Translations under genes and position numbers: made by a program
Assembly (NCBI GenBank): GCA_032871835.1
Contig: CM065297.1
Location: 28,777,598 to 28,841,597, forward strand
Direction: 5' to 3'
From: Dipteronia dyeriana
Lineage: Eukaryota > Streptophyta > Magnoliopsida > Sapindales > Sapindaceae
Length of the DNA: 64,000 nt
Notes under the pieces: model-generated
Seen by the model: only the letters and a program-made list of their open reading frames with translations
Databases searched by the model: none
What the model was told of the DNA's origin: nothing
Part shown: one piece after another, positions 11,421-21,829 of the stretch
How the letters are laid out: each line of letters begins with the position of its first letter
Position numbering within the stretch: position 1 is the first letter of the stretch

Positions 11421-12770
11421 CTTGGAATTGGCTACAACAACACTATTATCACAATAAATCGTGATGGGCTTATCCAAATATGGAACAACTTCCAAATTAG
11501 CCCAGAACTTACAGAGCAATACAGACTTCTTAGCTGCTTCACAAGATGCTATATATTCGGCCTCTATGGTGGAATCAGTAATACAAAATTGCTTGATACT
11601 TCTCCACACTATGGCTTCACCACTAAGGGTAAATACTGACCTAGACGTGGATTTTCTAGAATACATGTCTGACTGAAAGTCTAAATCCATATATCCTAAC
11701 GGGATCAAATCCTGTCTTGAATATGTAAGTATATAGTTTCTCATTCCCTGAAGATACTTGAGAATATCCTTTACAGTAACCCAATGATTCAGTCCTGGGT
11801 TTGATTGGAACCTGCTGGGTACTCCCAGTATGAAGTAGATGTCAGGTCTCGTGCATAATATGGCATACATAAGACGGCCTACTACTGATGCATATGGAAC
11901 TTGTCTCATATCCTCAATTTTTTAAGGTGTCTTAGGACACTGATCCTTAGACAGGTGAACTCCATGTCTAGAAGATATATTACCTTTCTTAGAGTTTTGC
12001 ATCTAGAATCGCACAAGTATCATGTTGATATACGTTAGAGACAAGGATAACAATTTGTTCTTACAATCCTTTAATAATTGGATCCCTATAATGTAACTAG
12101 CCTCTCCTAAATCTTTTATTTGGAATTGGTTTGCCAGTCAGCCCTTTAATTTCGATAATATCCCTATGACAGTCCCAATGAGTAGGATATCATCTACGTA
12201 TAGGAATAGAAAAACTATTTTCTTGTCAACAATCCGTTTGTAGACACAAGGCTCATCGATGTTTTGCTCAAAGCCATATGTTTTGATAGCATTATCAAAC
12301 ATGATGTTCTAAGATCTAGATGCTTGCTTCAATCCATAAAAGAATCTTTGCAACTTGCAAACTTTTTGCTTTTAATCTTGTGACACGAATCCCTCTAGTT
12401 GCATTGTATAGATGATCTCATCAAGACTGTCATTCAAAAATGCAGTATTGATGCTCATTTGCCAAATTTTGTAGTCGAAATAGGCAACAATGGACAAGAG
12501 TATCCTAATAGACTTAAACATAGCTACTGGCAAGAAAGTCTCTTCATAATCGATCCCCTCATTTTGGGTATAACCCTTTACCACTAGCCTTGTTTTGAAG
12601 GTCTCTACCTTTCCATCTACTACTCTCTTCCTCTTGTTGATCCATTTACACCCTACGAGTTTTATCCCATCAAGTAAGTCTACAAGTTCCTAGACTGAGT
12701 TGGAGTATATGGACTCCATCTCGAGTTTCATGGCTTTAAGTCACTCCCCTTTGTCAGAATCCTCCATTGC
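11421..12770 (-). pseudogene. A1 reverse transcriptase and RNase H (copia), decayed
   Basis: Minus strand. RVT_2 signs in order: GCKW-like start (about 12640), VKGYTQNEGIDYEETF (about 12580), NTAFLNDSLDE, YGLKQASRS, then LYVDDILLIG (about 12190) with the catalytic YVDD retained. There follow LGEASYIIGI and, in the frame 11909-11418, VPYASVVGRLMYAI...TRPDI, SDMYSRKSTS and CDNSVVVANSK, the copia RNase H. Stops interrupt several blocks (for example in SRS*NIM and LKG*LAN) and frames change. The gene reverse-transcribes the element's RNA in intact relatives; this copy cannot. Confidence 0.88.
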
Positions 12771-12900
12771 ATGCTTAAATGACAATGGATCAACCACAAT
12801 AATATTAGAGATGACACCCTTTGTCACTCCAATATCTAAATAGCAATTAGGTTGTCGTACAACCCTTCCACTATGTTTAGGTGGTAGGGTGATCTGATTA

Positions 12901-13072
12901 GGAATCGTCTGACTTTCAGACGTTGATAGAACAACAACTTTTGTTGACTAAACATTAGTCATACCAGGCTCTAATTTATCTAATAAGGAATCGTCTGACT
13001 TTCAGACGTTGATAGAACAACAACTTTTGTTGCCTAAACATTAGTCATACTAGGCTCTAATTTATTTAACAC
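12901..13072 (-). repeat. 86-bp tandem duplication in the A1 pol linker
   Basis: GGAATCGTCTGACTTTCAG occurs at 12901 and 12987. The two 86-bp copies differ at only a few bases, for example TTGACTAAAC against TTGCCTAAAC. It lies between integrase and reverse transcriptase coding remnants. Confidence 0.85.
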
Positions 13073-13129
13073 AATCTTACTTCGAGGCTTATGATCACTC
13101 ATATTTTTCCTCAGGAAATGTTGGATTTG

Positions 13130-14092
13130 TCGATACAAACACTTTGTTCTCTTGAGGACTATAGAAGTATCCACCTTTGGTCTTTTTGGAATAATCTACA
13201 AATTAGCAGACCTGAGAACGAGGTTCCAGCTTTTTGGCTCTGTTTTTAATACATGTACTGGACACTCATGTATGCTAAAATGTTATAAAAAAAAATTTGC
13301 GACCATTCCACAACTCTAGAGGAGTCTTATGAACAAATTTGGATGGAATTATATTCAATATGTAGGCCGTCGTCTGTAGTGTATATCCCCAAAGTCAGTT
13401 TGGTAATGATGAGTAACTAATCATAGATCCCACCATTTCCATCAGGGTTCTATTTATCCTCTCTGTAACACCATTTTGCTATGGTGTTCCAGAAGTTGTG
13501 AGTTGGGATACTATCCCATGCTCAACCAAGTAGTCTTCAAACTCTTGGTTAAGATACTCACCTCCACGATACGATCGTAGTGCTTTGATTATTTTACCTT
13601 TGGTTCTCAACTTCAGCTTAGAATTCTTTAAACTTTTCAAAAGTTCCTGACTTACGTTGCATTAGGTAAACATATCTATAGTTAGAGTAATTGTCAATAA
13701 AGGTGACAGAATACTCATAACCACCTCTAGCTTTAACATTCATAGGTCTATAGACGTCTGAATGTATAAGCTCCAGTGGTTGTGTAGCTCTAAGCCTTTT
13801 CCAGTAAAAGGTATATTGGTTATCTTACCATCCAAATAAGATTCATAGATAGGGGTAAAATGCCGATCTTTAACTAATCTAAAGGTCTGCATTTTACTAG
13901 TCTATCTATCCTATGAGGGCTGAAATAGCTAAGTCTTAGATGCCACAGATACGTTTCATTATTTGGAGAAACCCTTTGTCGTTTCGTTTTAGGTTTTTCA
14001 AATTTAAACATTTCAGTATTGAGCAGTGATGTATGAATTAACGGTCTTAAAACATATAAGTTGTTTTCAATCAAACCAGAACAAATATTCAA
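13130..14092 (-). pseudogene. A1 GAG-pre-integrase and integrase (copia), decayed
   Basis: Minus strand. The frame 14092-13874 gives NNETYLWHLRLSYFSPHRID, the pre-integrase zinc-binding region with the usual LGH altered to LSY. After a gap comes LELIHSDVYRPM (first catalytic Asp present), then GGYEYSVTFID, then LRSYRGGEYL, where the second catalytic Asp of the S-D-R-G-G motif is Tyr. NGVTERINRTLMEMV keeps the catalytic Glu. The C-terminal part contains PSKFVHKTPLELWNGRK and ends near VFVSTNPTF. Several stops and frame changes are present. Confidence 0.82.
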
Positions 14093-14336
14093 TCCATTTC
14101 TAGAAATAATAATTGATTTAATTACTAAAAGAAACTAAGTATAGTCGTTCTAATAACTTGGATTCCGAAATCAAATTTTTGGAAAATTTAGGAATAAAAC
14201 AAACATTATCCAGTAAAAGAAAATAACTATTAAAAACTAGTCTAACTGCTCCCACTGCACAAGTTGAAACGATACCCTATGATCCAACACGCGTCGAGAA
14301 GGCCCCCTTCTGTAGCTTCGTCCAAGAATTGATCCA

Positions 14337-15289
14337 CTACAAAGAAGAACAAACATGGTAAGTGGCACCTGAATTTACTATCCAAGGTGAAGAATCATCT
14401 TCCACTAAACACGATTCAATGACAAGTAAATTTGATTTACCTTTCACTTTCTTCTTCTTTGAGAGCTCTTCGAGGTACCGTGGACAGTTCCTTTTCCAGT
14501 GACAGACCTTGTCACAATGGAAACACTTTTCTTTTGCTTTGTCAGTCTTGGTGTTCTTCTTCTTATTTTGGGCTTGTTTCTTCTTGGGCTTAGCCTTAGC
14601 CTTGCCAGTAGACTTCTTCCTCTTCTTAGATCTAGAAAAAGATGGTTCAACAACATTTACCTCATCTGTCTTACCTTTGTTGTCCTTTGTCATGGACTCA
14701 TAGGTTGTGAGCTCATTGAGCAATTGAGTCAGAACCTCAACTTGTTCATCCCGTAGTTGTCTTTAAACTGATCAAAAGTCTTTGGAAGAGTTGTCAAATG
14801 ATGCTTACCTGGCTTGGCTTATCAATGGCCCCACCATTGACTCAACCATGTTAAAATGGGACATCATGCCCAGGACATGTTCTTGAATAGATGCTCCCTC
14901 CTTCATGCGAGCAAGCATTATGAAACGAACAACTTCGTGTCACTTTTGTTAAGAAGGTTGCCCAAACATGGCCGATAATGACTCCATCATCTCAAATGTT
15001 GTAGTAATTGTTACATGTTCCGAAACAAGCACATCGGTCATGCAAACCAAAAGGAGGTTCATGCCTTTTCATCGACTGAGATCCATTTTTAGTAGGCCTC
15101 AAGAACATTTTGTGTTGCGTTGGCTACAGGTTCTGGAGGACATTCCTCTGTAAGCATAAACTTTGGGTCTTTAGTGACCAAGATTGCATTAATATTATTT
15201 TTCCATTTTGTGAAGTTTTCCCCAGTTAATTTCTCATTTGCAAGAATTTGAAGCAAAACAGAAGATATTACTGAAGTATACATAAACAA
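14337..15289 (-). pseudogene. A1 gag with zinc knuckle and protease start (copia)
   Basis: Minus strand. Gag begins right after TACTTCAG. Where A2 has CAGCAATG, A1 has CAGTAATA, so the start ATG has become ATA. It reads LLQILANEKLTGENFTKWK, then DPKFMLTEECPPEP. After frameshifts come MTDVLV, GMMSHFNMVESMVG and, in frame 14723-14337, a Lys-rich region and the zinc knuckle CFHCDKVCHWKRNC (C-x2-C-x4-H-x4-C). The protease motif follows as WIVNSGATYHVC; the catalytic Asp of the usual D-S-G is Asn, so the protease was inactivated. Confidence 0.88.
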
Positions 15290-16952
15290 AGGAATTCATT
15301 CATTCATACATATATTCATATCACATGTTACAAAAAACAATTCGGCATATAATTAAACATGATGCATGGACATGTTTAACGAACATGAAAATATCCCTAA
15401 AATTGTTACTACGCCACGAAAATCCAACATACCACAAGCAAGTGCCGCCTCAGGGTCGGTCAAAAACTTGCACGTTGAACCGAGACATTCTCAATTAAAA
15501 GATACACTAGATTAACACTTAATAGTTATATCGTTTAACCATGGTTTATTTTAGTCAGGATTTTAATTAACCATTTTAATTAAATTCTTTTGAATGTATC
15601 CAATTATTTCAGATCTCATGAACTTAATTTAAGAATTGTTGCCTTAGGGTCAGTTGATCCCAAAATAAATTCAAAATTCCTATTCGTTAAGCGGTCAACC
15701 TTGGTATTGATTATCACAGAGACCTTCCTTAGGGATGACGAAAACCGTGTTGAACCAACGATGGAGACTAAGGTATATAATGTTATATATCCCTCTCCCA
15801 TTAACTATGTATATAGTAAGGGTTTTTCTAATTTGAATGCATCTAGATAAACATAGATCCAATGGCTAAGAATATTCTAGTTTTCTAGGTCATTATTACA
15901 AGTTGTTATAATCTTATTCAATTAACAAATAAAACTAACCGATTTTTAACAATTAAAAATCTAGTTTATTAATAGAATTCTAATCTATGTAAACTATTTT
16001 ATTAAGACTAGAATAAATAACGTGATTTACCAAGTTTTAACTATTAAAACTAAAACACATTATGTGGTCCAATTATTATTAGGGCCTTCATCATATTAAA
16101 CTTAATAATTAAACATGGACCTAACTATTCTAACTAAATGAATACTTTAATAAAGAGATTAGTTATTAATGAGAATTACCAAGTATTTACTCCTAAAAAT
16201 AATCTCATTATTAATAGTCAATTATGTGAATATTCTATTTTTAATCTCATTAAATAAAATAAAAGCACATAATAAAATAGGCTATTGTTCATGTATGATA
16301 TATTATAATGCAAGTGTAGGCACTTCTAATCTATAAAACATGTACATGCATAGCAAAGCTTTAATCATCTCATAAATAAAGTATGCATGAGTTGAACGAG
16401 TATGATAAGTTATCTATCTTAAAAACAAAATTCTAATTACAAAAAATAATCCAAGGCATTCCTTGGTATTCTTGTAATCCTTAAATCTTCAAATCCATCT
16501 TTTGCATCTTTTGGGTTTTCAACCAAGTCCAACTTGATTTTTTTTATTTAATAAGTGATCCATCTCATGAATCAAACCCTAAAGCCCAAGTGTTACACTA
16601 ACACTTATCGGAGGCCCAAGGTATTTTTTTTTTGCCCATACGCGCTTGCAAATACGCAACCCTAGCATCGCGACCACGCAGCCCTTACGCGGCCATCCCG
16701 TGTCTACCATTCATCGAACAAGAACGTGTGGAGCAGCCTAACGTGAAGTGCATGCGCAGCCTGTTGCTTGTGTGAAATGTGCATAGCAGCAGCCCTGCGC
16801 GCAGCTACCTACTACTTGCGCGGAGCATGCCCAACGATAGCCCGTTGCGAGCAGCTGTTTCGCGCGACTGCCGGAACTTCTGCCTTCATGTCTTCTTGAA
16901 TCATCTTCTCCATACAATATTACATTAATATATTATATAAAAAAACTGATTT
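15290..16952 (-). other. A1 untranslated leader, proximal part
   Basis: This non-coding region lies between the A1 gag and the insertion point of the non-coding element at 16953. It matches the A2 leader (51086-53176) in reverse complement, for example the phrase around TTTGATTCATGAGATGGAT (16560s here; 51867 in A2). It contains a GC-rich pocket at about 16640-16870 with repeated GCGCAGC motifs. Apparent ORFs such as 15590-15850 lack protein signatures. Confidence 0.75.
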
Positions 16953-16957
16953 ACCAA
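16953..16957. repeat. Target-site duplication ACCAA (left)
   Basis: ACCAA here matches ACCAA at 27553-27557, immediately outside the LTR ends of the non-coding element. Confidence 0.92.
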
Positions 16958-18019
16958 TGTTATAGGGATTTTTTGGTAGCATGACATGTCAGCAAAGATA
17001 GTGGATAATTCAGAATATATGGCAGACCACGTTACCAGAGAAGAAAAACAGTCTCTAGTGATTGACAAACGATCGGATAAACTAATCGGGTAAAATAAGC
17101 ACGATCAAAAAAGTCAACTGGTCAACATTTGACCAAGTCGCAGTTGATGTTACTAGACGGGGAGACCAGACTGAATCGATCGGCCAAGATAGGTTTAAAC
17201 CTGATCGAGGCAGTAAAACCGATCGGGGAAAGAGACCTAGTCGGGATGAGAAATGGTGGGCCAAGAGATGCTCAATCAAGACAATAACATAAGTTCAACA
17301 ACGACTAAAATATGAAGAATAATGATCCTACTCAAACAAAGAATCTAGAACCACATTCCAATAACGGAATATTACTATTTCCTCCTACATATCAAGGAGT
17401 CCGGCTCAAGCAATAATTCAGCTCGTCTAGAAGATTGCACACCAATCAGGTAACAAGTCCTAAACAGACTACCCAACTAGAATATACAAAGATTCTAATT
17501 CAATGCACAAGTTCTCCAAAACAGAAAATAAGATAAAGACGATTTCAATAAGTAACAAGTCTTGATTAAACACTACCACCTTTTCCTATATGTATAACAA
17601 AGATTAGAATCCGATGCACATATAAATAAACCCATAATCTCATTGTAAAAGATATATATATATATATATATATGTATATAAAGATAAACAAATAGACATA
17701 GAAAAACAGAGAGAGAGAGAGAGATACTACGAAAAAGAGAGGAACAATGAGTGTAATCATTCTATGCATTGTGGATTTCTTCTTGCCATCACCGACAACT
17801 GTGGGTGTTTCCCCGTCTTGGGGTTTTACCACGTAAAACATGTGTTATGCTTGATTTATCTTTCATTTTCTACTTTTTTATATTATCATTCACAAATACA
17901 AATAAATCGTATCACATTCACGTGGAGAAAAAGGATTTGATTATTCAACCCTTGACTGGTTACCTAAGTGTTAATGTTTGGTGGTTAACTTTCCAACAAT
18001 CTAAAAATCACTCTCAATA
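16958..18019 (+). repeat. 5' LTR of the non-coding element (1062 bp)
   Basis: Starts TGTTATAGGGATT and ends CTCTCAATA, the last base pair altered from the CA ending. Aligns throughout with 26494-27552. Contains a TATA-like box (17621), a (TA)n run (about 17650-17673), a (GA)n run (about 17708-17723) and GGGGTTTTACCACGTAAAA near 17820. Confidence 0.92.
17621..17628 (+). promoter_or_regulatory. Putative TATA box, 5' LTR
   Basis: TATAAATA followed by AACCCATAA. The counterpart in the 3' LTR is at 27159-27166 and a similar box lies in the G1 LTR. Confidence 0.5.
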
Positions 18020-18021
18020 AT

Positions 18022-18040
18022 TGGCACTAGAAGGAGGGGG
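18022..18040 (+). other. Primer-binding site of the non-coding element
   Basis: TGGCACTAGAAGGAGGGGG begins two bases after the LTR. It matches the G1 primer site TGGCGCTAGAAGGACGGGG except at two positions. tRNA not identified. Confidence 0.7.
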
Positions 18041-18289
18041 CTAGAACTCAACTTCGAGGAACCCTCAAAAACTGACTACATAAAGAATTTCGATGTGGAT
18101 CCTACATCTAAAACACCCCAACAAACGACAATTGGAAATGCTAGAGGGTGGGTCATAAGTAGTACCCGCAGTAGGAGGCACGGACACGATAAAATTCAAA
18201 GGTAGGATATTGAAAGAGAAGTTCTCACAAAGCTTCAAGGTGCCCATAATCTGTTCGAGGAATTGCTTTCCCATTCCGACAACTTACAC

Positions 18290-19040
18290 TACAAAAATCA
18301 TCATAAGTTGCAGAACTTCTGTCCTTCAGGCACTAAAGTGAGTATAATTCCCTCTACAAAACTTGGAATTGCAAACCGTAGAAACCACTGGAAACTAGGT
18401 ATTCATACCTTTAGAAGCATATATGGTTCACAACCTAGTTTGGTTTGTGTAACTTTTATTCGCTCTTGTAACTCTAAAGGAAGCAACTCGCAGAGGATTT
18501 CCTGATCTGACCATGGATCACTAAAACAGTCATTTCTTCCTCCATGTAACTCGGATTTGCAAACTATAAGAACCACTGGAAACTCTAAGGATTTCCAAGA
18601 ATATATGGTTTTGTAGCCTAGTTCAATCCGAGAAATTTTTTGTGGCTCTAACAATATTGAACAAAACAGATCACAGAAAGATTTCTGATCTGACAAGTGA
18701 ACACTAAAACGGGCATATCTCCCTCTATAAAGTCAAATTTACAATCCATAAAAACCGTTGAAAACTAGACACTTGGAGATTTCCATAAATATATGGTTCA
18801 TAATCTGGTTCGACTGGTGGGATATTTTATGGCCCCTGAAACAATGTTAAAGGTGATACGTGGAGGATTTGATATCTCCACCACCAGACGCTAAAAAGGA
18901 GATATCTCTCACTAGAAAGCAAAAAATTATGAGCCGTAAATTTTGCTATAAACTAAACACGTAGAGCTTTCCAAGGATGTGTGATTCATAATGTAGTTCA
19001 TTCCTAGGAATATTTGACGATCTCTAGAACGTTACGGTTC
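18290..19040 (+). repeat. Tandem repeat, about 186-bp period, nearly four degenerate copies
   Basis: A CACTAAA-type phrase opens units at 18330, 18519, 18702 and 18888 (spacings about 189, 183 and 187). Each unit then has a TCCCTCTA-like stretch, a phrase like AACCACTGGAAACT, a TTTCCAAGAATATATGG-like stretch and GTTCATAATCTGGTTC. Copies are strongly diverged. The 97-codon minus ORF at 18403-18696 simply crosses this array. Confidence 0.8.
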
Positions 19041-20440
19041 GGAGTAGATAGGGGTCCCAAGACAAGTTTACCTTTACAGGTGTCAGAAACTGATCCCATC
19101 TTTGTATAGAACACCCAATGTCAATTCTCAACTGAACCCACTCGGGTCTTCGTCAATCCAACTATGAAGGATCCAAGAATAAAGCGACTAGACTCCAAGT
19201 TCAGTAAGTTGCCAAGGTAAGCCAATTTACACAAGTCTAATTTTATGATTTCATTAATGTATTACGCAAATGGAGAATATATATTCTTTTATAATGATAG
19301 AATATTTATTGTCTAACAAAAATTACCATGCTCATGACATACATAGCTTATTTAGCATTTAATTATTTTGGGCAAACATTTAAATCATTTAAATATAGCG
19401 ATAAAATTGATTCGATATAGTTAAACGTTTTGTGATCTGTTATCTATATATTGTTTGAAAATAATTATAGTTTTTTATAATATCTTTCGAATAAGTGTTA
19501 TTTAATAAATTAATCAAGATTTTGATCTTGATATGAAACACTTCTGAAAGCGTTCAATGACATTGTCAAAATCATCCGGACACGTAGGTACGTTTGCACT
19601 TATTTGTTATGTTATTTATTAACATTATATTGTATCTCAATCAATAGTTTAGTAGGATGCCATGGTATGTATTTAGAGTACCATAAATCTGCTGCTAATT
19701 CGATAAGAAACAACACAATCTATGCATGTTTCTCTTATACGCAATACATAGTACGCGTGCAAAAATCTATGGACGTGTAATGCATGCCTAATTAGCATGC
19801 TTGATAACTTTTATAGTTCTTACACTCATGCTGTCTATCATAGATTAATAGATGTCGAATTTCGACAATAATAATTAATAGTACCATGCATGAGTTAATA
19901 GCTTCCAAATATTTGGTCTCATTAAGTACATGATTATTATTACTTGAGCGAGTATAACTCACATGCTTGGTATAGAAAACATGTTGAAAATGATAGCTCA
20001 GGAATAAAGTCTTGCCTCCGCATGCGGGAATCAAATTTCATGTTGATACGCTTAAAGGTTTCAACAAATGAGAGACCATATGACCTTGGTAACCCGGTCA
20101 GAGATGGAAGAGTAGCATTGGCCTTATATTGCTAACAACTACCTTTATCAATCTGGGTTTGATCTCCCCTGTTAATATAAAGATTATGTTCTATCAAATA
20201 TGTTATGCTTTATACGAATACAACTCTTTTATAACTAACCATTTTTTTTATTTTCTGAGAAAGCACATATTATCATTTATGTTCCAGAACCTTAAATGAA
20301 GCCCAATAGAAGCTTAAAAAAATATATCCAAGGGTTACTCCTTAAACGGCCATTAAATATCATCCTCTGACTAACAATTTGCTGAGAATTTTATAGTGAT
20401 GGGTTTATCAAGTTTGACTCAGATAAGGTTGCTTTCCAAA
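19041..20440. other. Non-coding internal sequence, no recognisable feature
   Basis: AT-rich internal sequence of the non-coding element. I see no retrotransposon motif, no tRNA and no convincing repeat in this 1.4 kb. Short ORFs such as 19792-20034 have no signature. Confidence 0.5.
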
Positions 20441-20800
20441 AGCAACTTGATTTGACAGGTCGGCAAAATTCCAAACTGTAACCTCTTCCATTAATTATCG
20501 AATGATACCACACCATCAGTTGTCAAAGATAGAACCTGTTCTGTCAAAGTTCTGACCGGCAAAAGATTCATGTCGACCAAAGATAGAACTTGTTCGGCCA
20601 AAGATTCTGGTTAGCCAAAATTATGGTCTGCCAAAGATAGAATCTGGTCGGTTAAAGTTCACTGTCAGCTAAAAAGAGAATCCAGTGGGTGAAAGAGAAT
20701 TCGGTTGACTAAAGTTTCTTATAAGCCAAAGGTAAGATCTGGTATGTTAAAGATTCTGGTAAAAAAAAATGCATGGTCCATAAGAAAATGTTCAACCGAA
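20441..20800 (+). repeat. Block of GGCCAAAGATAGAA-type repeats, copy 1
   Basis: Repeated short phrases such as GCCAAAGATAGAATCTGG and TGTTCGGCCAAAGATTCTGG, about 30-40 bases apart. The same phrases return at 25490-25700, near the other end of the internal region. Confidence 0.7.
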
Positions 20801-21829
20801 AAGAGAAGTCAAAATCTTAATGGAGTCGTTACAATGGGTCACATCCATAAAAATCAAGACCATCTTGGTGACTGCAGCATAAACAGACAAAACACCTAGG
20901 ACACTCTAGTAAGCCTAAACTATAAAATAAAAAAGGTAGGGGTGCTAGGGGGTGAATTATCTATTATATCTGTGTCAGGAGATACGCAAGCAAATGGATT
21001 CGTAAACAGAGTTCGATAAAAAAAAATTGAGATGCAATTGAAGAAACGTTCACCTCGATGAGCATTGAAAATCGGACCCATGATGGTAGAAAGTACCACG
21101 AGTCAATCATCAACTGAGTCATCTGTTATCAGCTAAACCGATAACAACTGAAGAATTTATAAGCCTAGCAACTAGACTTTAGAGTCATGAGTCGTTCATC
21201 AGATTCAACTCAGAAAAGATAGATTCCTATAGGCTTTCCAGGTTTAACATGTCGATGAAGAATCCAAACTGTGATCACATCAAAGCAAACATCAAAGAAA
21301 CGATGAGCAATCGATTGTCGAAAGAATAAAATGGCTTCACATAAACCTCACACTAGCTCCAGGTTGCACAATGGATGGCAATATAATCAGTTGATCAGGA
21401 CTGTACTTGCAGCATTTAAAAGTTGATAATATTTCACTTCCACAATCTCACCAAGTTTATTTATAAATGACTATGCCATATACAATCGGTGAACGAAGCA
21501 GCAAAACCTGAGTGTTATCTTATTTGGTTTGCCATAGTTGTTCAGTTTTGTGGAACTACTCGGTTCACTAGAGGTATTCAGTCATTACAGATATTTCAGC
21601 TCACCGTTCAACCAAATACCCCAATCGGTTACTCAGTAAAAAAAAGATGCGATGTTAAAAGTACTCTGTTCAAATAAAACATACTTTAACAACTGCTAAG
21701 GGGCTAGGGGTAGCACAACACAGCAAAAAAGCATGCTACGTTAAAAAAAATTACAGTTGTAAAATAGCTTTTAGCAAAGTCACTTCTACAACTCAGTGGT
21801 TCAGCTAATGGTTAAAATAAAATATAACT
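20801..21829. other. Non-coding internal sequence, no recognisable feature
   Basis: No coding or repeat signature is apparent. AGGGGTGCTAGGGGGTGAATT (from 20938) resembles the G-rich phrases near LTR ends but has no partner. Confidence 0.4.

Noticed and set aside
14499..14756. Hydrophobic plus ORFs resembling a membrane protein
   Set aside because: Exact antisense of the Lys-rich A1 gag and zinc knuckle; hydrophobic character arises from the complement of AAG codons.
15590..15850. 86-codon ORF and its complement in the A1 leader
   Set aside because: Related sequence in the A2 leader (52669-52882) has different breaks, and no protein family is apparent, so conservation is from shared leader DNA.
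18403..18696. 97-codon minus ORF
   Set aside because: Crosses two units of the 186-bp tandem repeat; an effect of the array.
19540..20135. Possible host gene exon in the non-coding element
   Set aside because: Short ORFs on both strands without domain, splice or codon signals.
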